From Nocardia xishanensis NBRC 101358 (lineage in GTDB: Bacteria; Actinomycetota; Actinomycetes; Mycobacteriales; Mycobacteriaceae), in contig NZ_BDCF01000018.1 of assembly GCF_001613365.1 (NCBI RefSeq), forward strand, positions 62,001 through 126,000: a stretch of 64,000 nucleotides of DNA, read 5' to 3'. Shown here piece by piece: positions 7,247 to 15,343 of this stretch. Each line of letters opens with the position of its first letter. Position 1 is the first letter of the stretch. The notes below the pieces were generated by a model. It was not told the DNA's origin, did not search any database, and saw only the letters and a list, made by a program, of their open reading frames with translations. The translations under genes and the position numbers were made by a program.

Positions 7247-8914
7247 GTGACTGCACCCGCTGCTACGAAACCGGCAATCCTGAGCGTCGACGACGATCCG
7301 GGCGTCTCCCGGGCGGTCGTACGCGACCTGCGCCGCCGCTATGGCGCCGACTACCGGATTCTGCGCGCGGAATCCGGCCCGCAGGCCCTCGACGCCCTGC
7401 GCGAAATGAAACTGCGCGGCCAGCCGGTCGCCGTGCTGATCGCCGACTACCGGATGCCGGGCATGGACGGCATCGAATTCCTGGAGCAGGCCATGGACCT
7501 GCACCCGTACGCGCGTCGCGTGCTGCTGACCGCCTACGCCGACACCAACGCCGCGATCGACGCGATCAACGTGGTCGACCTGGACCACTACCTGCTCAAG
7601 CCGTGGGACCCGCCGGAGGAGAAGCTCTACCCGGTGCTCGACGGCCTGCTCGACGCGTGGCGCAGCAGTGAACACCGGCCGGTGACCGAGACCAAGGTGG
7701 TCGGCAACCGCTGGTCACCGCGTTCCTCCGAGGTGCGGGAGTTCTTGGCCCGCAACCAGTTGCCCTACCGGTGGTACCTGGCCTCCGAACCGGAGGGCGT
7801 CCGGCTGCTGGAGGCGGCGGGCGCCGACCCGAACCGATGTCCGGTGGTGATCACGGCCTCCGGCGACGCGCTGGTCCAGCCGTCCGACAGCGCACTGGCC
7901 GAGAGCGTCGGGCTGAACGTCACCCCCACCGGCGATTTCTACGACCTCATCGTGGTCGGCGGCGGCCCCGCCGGGCTCGGCGCCGCCGTGTACGGCGCGT
8001 CCGAGGGCCTGCGCACGGTGCTCGTCGAACGCACCGCGACCGGCGGCCAAGCCGGGCAGAGCTCCCGCATCGAGAACTATCTCGGCTTCCCCGACGGACT
8101 TTCGGGCGCGCAGCTGGCCGACCGGGCGCGGCGGCAGGCCGCCAAGTTCGGCGCCGAGGTGATCACCACCCGCGAGGTCGTCGGACTCGAGGTCAACGGT
8201 TCGGCGCGCACCGTGCGTTTCGCCGACGGCGGGACGCTGTGCGGCCACACCGTGATCATCGCGACCGGCGTGGACTATCGGCGTCATCCGGCGCCCGGCG
8301 TCGACGAATTCACCGGCCGCGGTGTGTATTACGGCTCGGCGATGACCGAGGCGTCCGAATGCGCCGATCACGAGGTCTACATCGTCGGCGGCGCAAACTC
8401 GGCCGGGCAGGCGGCGGTGTTCCTCTCCCGCAACGCCCGCACCGTGCACTTGGTGGTGCGCGCGGACTCGCTGGAGAAGTCCATGTCGCACTATCTGATC
8501 CAGCAGATCGCGCAGATCCCGAATATCAAGGTGCACACCAACACCGAGGTCACCGCCGCCGATGGCAGCGATCATCTGGAACGAATCGTGTTGCGCGACA
8601 ACGCCACAGGCGCGGAAGAGAAGGCCGATGCGGAGCGACTGTTCCTGTTCATCGGCGCGGCGCCGCAGACCGACTGGCTCGACGGCGTCGTCAAGCGCGA
8701 CGACGCCGGTTACGTGCTCGCCGGACCGGACCTGATGGTCGACGGCGCGCGTCCGGCGGGCTGGGAATTGCCGCGACCCCCACACCATTTGGAAACCAGC
8801 GTGCCCGGCGTGTTCGTCGCGGGCGACGTGCACGCCGAATCCGCCAAGCGGGTCGCCTCGGCGGTCGGCGAGGGCGCGATGGCGGTCATGCTCGTGCACC
8901 GGTATCTCGCGTGA
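7247..8914 (+). CDS. Response-regulator receiver fused to a thioredoxin reductase-like flavoprotein
   Basis: 555 residues. Residues 8-130 are a CheY-like receiver with phosphoacceptor D67 (ADYRMPGMDG), the T/A pair in LLTAY and K118 (LLKPW). Residues about 150-220 resemble a glutaredoxin/thioredoxin-like domain. Residues about 230-555 are an FAD/NAD(P)H reductase (VGGGPAGLGAAVYGASEG; second fold VYIVGGANSAGQAA; FVAGDVHAESAKRVASAVGEG). The CxxC active site of true thioredoxin reductases is absent; only one Cys stands in that region (EASECADHE), which I recall as typical of this fused family. The output of phosphorylation would therefore be enzyme activity, not DNA binding. The stop is 16 bases before the kinase gene, so the two are cotranscribed. 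GTG 7244 is an alternative start. Confidence 0.9.
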   Translation: MTAPAATKPAILSVDDDPGVSRAVVRDLRRRYGADYRILRAESGPQALDALREMKLRGQPVAVLIADYRMPGMDGIEFLEQAMDLHPYARRVLLTAYADTNAAIDAINVVDLDHYLLKPWDPPEEKLYPVLDGLLDAWRSSEHRPVTETKVVGNRWSPRSSEVREFLARNQLPYRWYLASEPEGVRLLEAAGADPNRCPVVITASGDALVQPSDSALAESVGLNVTPTGDFYDLIVVGGGPAGLGAAVYGASEGLRTVLVERTATGGQAGQSSRIENYLGFPDGLSGAQLADRARRQAAKFGAEVITTREVVGLEVNGSARTVRFADGGTLCGHTVIIATGVDYRRHPAPGVDEFTGRGVYYGSAMTEASECADHEVYIVGGANSAGQAAVFLSRNARTVHLVVRADSLEKSMSHYLIQQIAQIPNIKVHTNTEVTAADGSDHLERIVLRDNATGAEEKADAERLFLFIGAAPQTDWLDGVVKRDDAGYVLAGPDLMVDGARPAGWELPRPPHHLETSVPGVFVAGDVHAESAKRVASAVGEGAMAVMLVHRYLA

Positions 8915-8930
8915 AATCAGGAGGGCAGTA

Positions 8931-10412
8931 GTGACAATCGAAAACGCCGCGCGCCGTTCGCATCTGGTCTGCGATCCGGCCGAACTGCGCACCCTGTTCC
9001 TGTTCGAGAAACTCGACGACGACCAGCTGGCCTGGCTGTGCGCCGACGGGCGCATCGAGTACATCGAGCCCGGACTCGTCTTCCGCGAAGGCGATCCGGC
9101 CACTTGCTTCTACGTCCTGATGGACGGCGAAGTGCGGCTGACCAAGCTGTCCGGCGGCACCGAGATCGAGCTGAACCGCACCGATCACAAGGGCGCCTAC
9201 GCGGGCGCGTGGAGCGCGTACCTGGGCGACAAGGCCGACTCGAACTACACCGGTTCGATGTACGTCACCCGCAAGTCCCGGTTCTACGTGCTGGACGCGG
9301 GGACCTTCGCGCGCATGATGCACGAGTGGTTCCCGATGGCGGTGCACCTGCTGGAGGGCGCGTTCTTCGGCAACCGCAACACCACTCAGCGCGTGGCGGA
9401 GCGGGAGCGGCTGCTCGCGTTGGGTTCGCTGTCGGCGGGTCTGACCCACGAGCTGAACAACCCGGCCGCCGCGGCGGTGCGCGCCACCTCGGGCCTGCGC
9501 GAGCGGGTCGCGGGGATGCGGCACAAGCTGGCCATGATGGCCGACGGGAAGTTCCAGCCGGAAGTCCTAGTCACCCTGGTTCGGCTGCAAGAGGAGGCGG
9601 CGGCCCAGGTCGCAAAGGCGCCCGAGCTGACCCCGATGGAGGCCGCCGACCGGGAGGACATGCTCGGCGAGTGGCTCGAGGAGCACGAGATCGGCGACGG
9701 CTGGGCGCTGGCGCCCAACTTCGTGCAGGCCGGCTTCGACGTGGACTGGCTGGAAGGGGTGTGGGGCACCCTGGAGTGCTGCCCGAACAAGGTGTTCGAG
9801 GGCGCGATCCGCTGGCTGAACTACACCATCGAGACCGAGTTGCTGATGAACGAGATCGCGGATTCGACCGCGCGGATCTCCACGCTGGTCGGCGCCGCCA
9901 AGCAGTACTCGCAGATGGACCGGGCGCCGTTCCAGGTGGTCGACATCCACGAGCTGCTCGACAGCACCCTGGTGATGTTGAACAGGAAGCTCGGCGACGG
10001 CGTGCACGTGGTCAAGGAGTACGACCGCAGCCTGCCGCCGGTGCCCTGCTACGCCGCCGAGCTCAACCAGGTGTGGACGAACCTGATCGACAACGCGGTG
10101 TACGCGATGCGCGGCGAAGGCACCCTCACCGTGCGGACGTGTAAGGAGAACGATTGCGCCGTCGTCGAGATCGGCGACACCGGCCCCGGCATCCCCGCCG
10201 ACGTGCGCCGCCGCGTCTTCGAACCGTTCTTCACCACGAAACCGGTCGGCGACGGCACCGGACTCGGCCTCGACATCTCGTTCCGCATCGTCGTCAACAA
10301 GCACAACGGCGACATCCGTGTCGAATCCGAACCAGGCGACACCCGCTTCATCGTCCGCATCCCGTTGCACCGCCCGGAGCAGAATGAAGCCGGGGGACTG
10401 GAAACCCAGTAG
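8931..10412 (+). CDS. Histidine kinase with N-terminal cyclic nucleotide-binding domain
   Basis: 493 residues, no membrane segment, so cytoplasmic. Residues about 18-135 are a cyclic nucleotide/Crp-type sensory domain (PGLVFREGDPATCFYVLMDGEV, seen as PGLVFREGDP then FYVLMDGEV). The H-box is LSAGLTHELNNPAAA with H173. A long helical region (180-330) follows. The HATPase has the N-box near 383 (NLIDNAVYAM), G1 near 413 (GDTGPGIP) and G2 near 441 (GTGLGLDI). GGAGG precedes the GTG start. It is the obvious kinase for the receiver-reductase encoded just upstream. The ligand could be cAMP, but this is not shown by sequence. Confidence 0.9.
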   Translation: MTIENAARRSHLVCDPAELRTLFLFEKLDDDQLAWLCADGRIEYIEPGLVFREGDPATCFYVLMDGEVRLTKLSGGTEIELNRTDHKGAYAGAWSAYLGDKADSNYTGSMYVTRKSRFYVLDAGTFARMMHEWFPMAVHLLEGAFFGNRNTTQRVAERERLLALGSLSAGLTHELNNPAAAAVRATSGLRERVAGMRHKLAMMADGKFQPEVLVTLVRLQEEAAAQVAKAPELTPMEAADREDMLGEWLEEHEIGDGWALAPNFVQAGFDVDWLEGVWGTLECCPNKVFEGAIRWLNYTIETELLMNEIADSTARISTLVGAAKQYSQMDRAPFQVVDIHELLDSTLVMLNRKLGDGVHVVKEYDRSLPPVPCYAAELNQVWTNLIDNAVYAMRGEGTLTVRTCKENDCAVVEIGDTGPGIPADVRRRVFEPFFTTKPVGDGTGLGLDISFRIVVNKHNGDIRVESEPGDTRFIVRIPLHRPEQNEAGGLETQ

Positions 10413-10477
10413 AACAAAAGATCTGAACGCAACATCCGCACTCTGCCAACCACCCAGGGGCGAGTCTTACGAGCCCG

Positions 10478-10571
10478 TTCGCGGCCCGTCTCGCGTCCGA
10501 GCGTTCGCGACGCATGCGCCGCAGGCGCGAGACGTGAACGCTCGGACGCGAGACACCAGGGGGCCGCGAAC
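10478..10571. repeat. Long interrupted inverted repeat between the kinase and UBP genes
   Basis: The core arms are a perfect 19-bp match: GTCTCGCGTCCGAGCGTTC (10488-10506) and its complement at 10536-10554. Outer arms GTTCGCGGCCC (10478-10488) and GGGCCGCGAAC (10561-10571) extend the stem with a 6-base bulge. The right side recurs at 10998-11036. Confidence 0.75.
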
Positions 10572-10611
10572 ACGCGCGCGCCAGCGCGCCGAAAACACAG
10601 GAGGCACGCGA

Positions 10612-10965
10612 ATGACGGAAGCCATCGAAGGCATCAACCCGGCCGTTCCGCCCAGCGGTACCGGTTGCCTCGAATGCGAAACCGCGCAGGGCTGGTGGGT
10701 CCACCTCCGCCGCTGCGCCGAGTGCGGCCATATCGGCTGCTGCGACACCTCTCCCGCCCAGCACGCCTCCAAGCACGCGAAGGACACCGGCCACCCGTTC
10801 ATCCAGAGCTTCGAGCCCGGCGAGGACTGGTTCTGGGATTTCCGCAGCGAGGAGATGTACGGCGGCGGCCCCGAACTCGCGCCTCCGCACAGTCATCCGG
10901 CCGATCAAGGCGTGCCTGGCCCGCGCGGACGGGTGCCCGCCGACTGGCAGGCCCACATCCACTGA
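10612..10965 (+). CDS. UBP-type zinc finger protein
   Basis: 117 residues from the ATG with AGGAGG upstream; the longer in-frame start lacks one. The protein is a nearly complete zf-UBP domain: GCLEC, then RRCAECGHIGCCD, then HASKHAKDTGHP provide the Cys/His zinc ligands, and FEPGEDWFWDF closes the fold. In eukaryotes this domain binds the free C-terminus of ubiquitin. Bacteria with this gene have no ubiquitin, and its ligand is unknown. It follows the receiver-reductase and kinase genes in the same direction, which I recall as a common actinobacterial arrangement. Repeats flank it on both sides. Confidence 0.85.
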   Translation: MTEAIEGINPAVPPSGTGCLECETAQGWWVHLRRCAECGHIGCCDTSPAQHASKHAKDTGHPFIQSFEPGEDWFWDFRSEEMYGGGPELAPPHSHPADQGVPGPRGRVPADWQAHIH

Positions 10966-10997
10966 GCAGTTCCGCATGCGACGCGGTCGCCGGTCTC

Positions 10998-11036
10998 GAA
11001 CGCTCGAACGCGAGACACCGGGGGCCGCGAGCACGC
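10998..11036. repeat. Second copy of the repeat found at 10536-10576
   Basis: About 38 of 41 positions match the right arm and following sequence of the inverted repeat upstream of the UBP gene: GAACGCTCG(A/G)ACGCGAGACACC followed by a GGGGGCCGCGA run. The copies flank the UBP gene as direct repeats. Confidence 0.7.
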
Positions 11037-11111
11037 GAGCACCGGCGTGTCCAATTACACTCCCCCACGCGCCGGAGGCTCCGGCGCCGTGTAGTACCCG
11101 GGAAGCACCAA

Positions 11112-11543
11112 ATGAAGCGAATTTCCGTCATCGTCCTGGCAGTGGGCGCGGTGGCACTGGCGGCGACCGGCTGCGGCGGGTCGGACGAGTCCAGCGACGC
11201 GAGCGGCCTGCGCAAGGGCACTCCGGGCACGAGCGCGAGTGCGACGCACGCGCCGACCACGACCAAGGCTTCGGCGCCGCCGACGTCCGGCAGCGCGGCG
11301 ACCACCACGCAGGCGGACACGTCCGGCCTCGGCCCGGCCTCGCGCACCACGTGCGGTGAGTTCAAGGGGCTCGACAGCGACGCCGAGAAGCGGGTCATCG
11401 AGGAGATCCTCGCCGAGAATCCGGACAGCGAGTTCGCGGGCAGCCCGAATGTCGCGCTCGGCACCGCCAAGCTGGTGTGCTTGTCACCGGGCAACGTCGA
11501 CAAGCCGGTGGCCGTGGCCGCCCGCATCATCGCACCCGCGTGA
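11112..11543 (+). CDS. Putative lipoprotein with Thr/Ala/Ser-rich linker
   Basis: 143 residues. A basic N-terminus and hydrophobic signal end in a lipobox, LAATGC with Cys at about residue 21. A Thr/Ala/Ser/Pro-rich spacer covers about 35-75 and a small C-terminal domain about 77-143, which contains two further Cys (TTCGEF and LVCLSP) that may form a disulphide. It is probably anchored on the outer face of the cytoplasmic membrane. I do not recognise the domain. It stands between the repeat and the AAA ATPase; no operon partner is evident. Confidence 0.7.
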   Translation: MKRISVIVLAVGAVALAATGCGGSDESSDASGLRKGTPGTSASATHAPTTTKASAPPTSGSAATTTQADTSGLGPASRTTCGEFKGLDSDAEKRVIEEILAENPDSEFAGSPNVALGTAKLVCLSPGNVDKPVAVAARIIAPA

Positions 11544-11626
11544 ACTAGGTCTGTTTCAGTCCTCGCGTCGGCGACTTCACCTGCGGTCTCTGCCCACCCG
11601 CGCGCTGACGCGGGCAGAATGGCACG

Positions 11627-13852
11627 GTGGCTGATCTGGCGCTCACCGCTCGACTGAATCCGTCCGCCGCCGACGCGCGACGCGGGGTGGTGCGCCTGCA
11701 TCCAGAGGCGCTGACGGCACTCGGCCTGCGTGAATGGGACGGGGTCGCGCTGGCTGGTTCGCGCCGTACCGCGGCGGTGGTCGGCATCGCGCCCGCGGGC
11801 ACACCGGCGGGCGTCGCGCTGCTGGACGACGTGACGCTGTCGAACGCGGGCCTGCGCGAGAACGCGACGGTGGTGGTCTCCCCGGCAACCGTATTCGGCG
11901 CCAAGCAGATCTCGGTGACCGGTTCGGTGCACGCCACCCGCAGCATCCCGGCCGCCACACTGCGTCAGGCGCTGCTCGGCAAGGTCGTCACGGTGGGCGA
12001 CGCGGTGTCGCTGCTGCCGCGCGATCTGGGGCCGGACATTCCGTCGTCGGCGGCCAGCCAGGCGCTGTCGCGCACCTTCGGCATCGCGTGGACCACCGAA
12101 CTGCTGACCGTGACGGCCACCGATCCGGTGCGCGGACCGGTGAGCGTGCAACCCAACACGGCCGTCGTCTGGGGCCCTGGCGTGGTCGCGGCGCTGGACG
12201 CCGCCGACCGCGCGGCGGCGGGTCACCCGGTGCCGGGAGCGACCGAGGCGGCCGCGGACACCGACGTCGCGACCCTGGTGCGCGGTGTGCCGCCGCGGGT
12301 GCCCGTGGAGGAACTCGTCGGCGTGCAGGCGCAGGCGGCGAAGCTGACCGAATGGCTCAGCCTCGCGCTCGACGAACCCGAGCTGCTCAGAACCCTCGGC
12401 GCCACACCGCATCTCGGGGTGCTGATCACCGGGCCGGCCGGTGTCGGCAAGGCAACGCTGGCCCGGTCGGTGACCGCGCCGCGCCGCCTCGTCGAGTTGG
12501 ACGGGCCAACGGTCGGCGCCACGGAAGGCGGAGCCAGACTGCGCGAAGTGGCGGCCGCGGTGGCCGACGTGGGTTCCGGGCGGGGCGGCATCCTGCTCAT
12601 CACCGATATCGACGCGCTGCTGCCCGCCGACCCCGAGCCGGTCGCGACGCTGATTCTGGACCAGTTGCGCGCGGCGATGGCCGAGACCGCAGTGGCTTTC
12701 ATCGCGACGACAGCGCATCCGGCCGGTATCGACGCTCGGCTGCGCGCGCCGGATCTGTGCGACCGGGAGCTCGCACTTCCACTGCCCACCGCGGCGGTGC
12801 GAAGGGCGCTGCTGGAGCACAGGCTGCGCAAGGTGCCGACCGGCGATGTGAAACTCGACGAGATCGCCGCGCGCACACCGGGTTTCGTGGTGTCCGATCT
12901 CGCGGCGCTGTGCCGGGAGGCGGCACTGCGCGCGGCATCGCGGGTGAGCAAGGAGCAGGCCGACGCGCGCCTGACCCAGGAGGACCTGGAAGGCGCGCTG
13001 AAGGTGATCCGTCCGCTGTCCCGTTCCGGCATGGAGGAATTGGCCATCGGCAGTCTCGGCCTGAACGACGTGGGCGACATGATCGAGACCAAGCAGGCGC
13101 TCACCGAGGCGGTGCTCTGGCCGCTGCGCCATCCTGACTCCTTCGCCAGGCTCGGCATCGAACCGCCACGCGGCGTACTGCTCTACGGCCCGCCCGGCTG
13201 CGGCAAGACGTTCCTGGTGCGCGCCTTGGCCGGGTCGGGCCAGCTCAGCGTGCACGCGGTCAAGGGCGCGGAGCTGCTGGACAAGTGGGTCGGCGCGTCC
13301 GAACGCGCGGTCCGCGAGTTGTTCCAGCGGGCAAGGGATTCCGCGCCGTCGCTGATCTTCCTCGACGAGGTGGACGCGCTCGCGCCGCGACGCGGGCAGA
13401 GCACCGATTCCGGCGTCGGCGACCGGGTGGTCGCGGCGCTGCTCACCGAGCTCGACGGGGTGGAGCCGCTGCGCGACGTGGTGGTGCTCGGCGCCACGAA
13501 CCGGCCCGAGCTGATCGATCCCGCGCTGCTGCGGCCCGGACGGCTGGAGCGGCTGGTGTTCGTCCCGCCGCCGGACAGTGCGGCGCGGCTGGAGATCCTG
13601 CGGACCGCGGGCCGCTCGGTGCCGCTGGCCGACGACGTCGACCTCACCGCGCTGGCCGCCGACCTGGACGGCTACTCGGCCGCCGACTGCGCCGCGCTGC
13701 TGCGTGAGGCCGCGTTGGCGGCGATGCGCCGCGACGTGGACGCCGCCGACGTCACCGCGGCGGATCTCGCCGCCGCCCGCGCCGCTGTGCGCCCTTCGCT
13801 GGACCGGGATCAGGTCGAAGCCCTGCGCCGGTACACGGAAAACCGCAGCTGA
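11627..13852 (+). CDS. CDC48/VCP-like protein with two AAA domains (Rv0435c family)
   Basis: 741 residues. Residues 1-190 resemble the double-psi barrel N-domain of CDC48. AAA domain 1 has Walker A GPAGVGKA (269-276) and Walker B LLITDID (D327), so it lacks both the Ser/Thr after Lys and the catalytic Glu. AAA domain 2 is intact: Walker A GPPGCGKT near 521, Walker B FLDEVDA near 578, sensor and arginine fingers in ATNRPELIDPALLRPGRLER. ATP hydrolysis is therefore expected in domain 2 only. The order beside pssA-psd resembles Rv0435c in mycobacteria. GTG start, 6 bases after CAGAAT; no ribosome site is seen. Substrates are unknown. Confidence 0.88.
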   Translation: MADLALTARLNPSAADARRGVVRLHPEALTALGLREWDGVALAGSRRTAAVVGIAPAGTPAGVALLDDVTLSNAGLRENATVVVSPATVFGAKQISVTGSVHATRSIPAATLRQALLGKVVTVGDAVSLLPRDLGPDIPSSAASQALSRTFGIAWTTELLTVTATDPVRGPVSVQPNTAVVWGPGVVAALDAADRAAAGHPVPGATEAAADTDVATLVRGVPPRVPVEELVGVQAQAAKLTEWLSLALDEPELLRTLGATPHLGVLITGPAGVGKATLARSVTAPRRLVELDGPTVGATEGGARLREVAAAVADVGSGRGGILLITDIDALLPADPEPVATLILDQLRAAMAETAVAFIATTAHPAGIDARLRAPDLCDRELALPLPTAAVRRALLEHRLRKVPTGDVKLDEIAARTPGFVVSDLAALCREAALRAASRVSKEQADARLTQEDLEGALKVIRPLSRSGMEELAIGSLGLNDVGDMIETKQALTEAVLWPLRHPDSFARLGIEPPRGVLLYGPPGCGKTFLVRALAGSGQLSVHAVKGAELLDKWVGASERAVRELFQRARDSAPSLIFLDEVDALAPRRGQSTDSGVGDRVVAALLTELDGVEPLRDVVVLGATNRPELIDPALLRPGRLERLVFVPPPDSAARLEILRTAGRSVPLADDVDLTALAADLDGYSAADCAALLREAALAAMRRDVDAADVTAADLAAARAAVRPSLDRDQVEALRRYTENRS

Positions 13853-13919
13853 CCGATATTCGACATGCGGCCGACCAGCAATCACCGATTCGGCGCCGCG
13901 GCGCGGGTATGTTGCCCAC

Positions 13920-15233
13920 GTGCGGCGATGGATCGGCGACGGAGTCGACGTGGTCACGGCCTTCATCGGGGCCGCGGTCGCGGGGATCGCGCTGTTCCTG
14001 CCGATCACCTTCAGCTGGACCGCGCAGAGCACCCCCTACCGGATCGCCAGCCTGATCAACAGCGTGCCGCGCGGCGCGGCGATCGGCATGGTCGTCGCGG
14101 TCACCGTCGCGGTGCTGATCGCCACCTTCGCCAAACCGCTGGCCGGCTGGATCGTGGCGTTCGGCGCGGCGTTCGGTCTCTTGGTCAACCACTTCGCCGG
14201 ACGCAACGTCTCCTCGACCGACCTGCTCACCACGCAGAACTACATCGACTCGGTGTGCGGCGGAATCCTGTTGGGCGCGTTGGGTATCGCCGCGCTGCGC
14301 AAGCCCGCCCCTGCGATCGGCTACGTGCTCGGCACGGCGACCTTCTTCGTCTTCGGTGACCTCGCCGACTGGCTCGACCTGCCCGCTCAGGACCCGTTGA
14401 CGGTGCTGGAGACACCGCCGCGCTGGATGATCGGCATCTCGGTGGCGCTGCTGTTCGTCGCCATCGCCCGCCATCGCCCCAGGATCGGGCGGCAGCCCGA
14501 GTCGACGGTACCCATCGATCTGCCCATCACGCCGATCCTCGCGGCGACCGTGCTCGGCCTGATCGTCCTCGCGGCGACCGAATGGCTGGCGGGCCAGTAC
14601 AACAACGTCTCCGCACCGACCGACAACCGGCTGGAGATCGCGATCGCCGTCGCGGCCACCATCATCGCCGCGCTGATCGCGGCCATGCTGCTGCCCGGCC
14701 GCGACGGCATCGGCGTGCTGCTCGCGGTAAGCCTGGTGGCGACCGCCGACGCGCTCGGCTACGCGCCGCGGCCCTGGTGGAGCGTCATCGCGGTGCTCGC
14801 GCTGACCGGGCTCGGCCTGTTCGCCGGGCTCCGCGCGCCGTCACCGTTCCTGGCGCTGCTGGCGCTGATGTGCGTTGCCGTGTTCGCGTTTCTCGACGCG
14901 CACGGCGACGACGCCGTGTACTACTCCGTCGCGACGGCGCTGCTCGCGTTGACCGCCGGGTACAGCTGCGGCGCCGCCCGGCCGCGCTACGGCCCGAGCG
15001 CCGTGCTCGCCCTCGCCGCCCTCTATCTGCCGAGCATCAACACCGCGCTACCGGTGGAGGGCGAGACCTGGCCGCCGCGGGACAATATGGCCGACGCCAC
15101 GACACCGGGACGGGTGGCGCTCACGATCGTGATCGGCTGTGCGATCGCCCTGTTCCTGGTGTACCGGTTGCGTCCGCGGATTTACCGCAAACCCGCACCT
15201 CCCGAGCCGCGGAACGAGGTAGCGGACATATAG
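13920..15233 (+). CDS. Polytopic membrane protein of unknown function
   Basis: 437 residues from GTG 13920. About twelve hydrophobic segments, separated by short polar loops, cover nearly the whole chain. There are no soluble domains and no catalytic motif that I recognise; the C-terminus is basic (YRLRPRIYRKP). The GTG lies 6 bases after TATGTT and has no Shine-Dalgarno, so it is probably leaderless. It follows the AAA ATPase by 67 bp and precedes the antiporter operon, but has its own promoter signal. Confidence 0.7.
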   Translation: MRRWIGDGVDVVTAFIGAAVAGIALFLPITFSWTAQSTPYRIASLINSVPRGAAIGMVVAVTVAVLIATFAKPLAGWIVAFGAAFGLLVNHFAGRNVSSTDLLTTQNYIDSVCGGILLGALGIAALRKPAPAIGYVLGTATFFVFGDLADWLDLPAQDPLTVLETPPRWMIGISVALLFVAIARHRPRIGRQPESTVPIDLPITPILAATVLGLIVLAATEWLAGQYNNVSAPTDNRLEIAIAVAATIIAALIAAMLLPGRDGIGVLLAVSLVATADALGYAPRPWWSVIAVLALTGLGLFAGLRAPSPFLALLALMCVAVFAFLDAHGDDAVYYSVATALLALTAGYSCGAARPRYGPSAVLALAALYLPSINTALPVEGETWPPRDNMADATTPGRVALTIVIGCAIALFLVYRLRPRIYRKPAPPEPRNEVADI

Positions 15234-15343
15234 CCGAAGCGCTTCGACATGGCTGACGCCATAGTGAGCGGTCCCGCGAAAAACGCTGGCTCCACGTAGG
15301 CTGGAACCGCACCACCGCCCGCTACGACATGACGGAGTGCAGT

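Noticed and set aside
10799..14032. 1077-codon minus-strand open frame across the AAA ATPase and its neighbours
   Set aside because: It is antisense to a clear AAA protein and a lipoprotein; the translation is Arg/His/Gln-rich without domains, as expected for a shadow frame in high-GC DNA.
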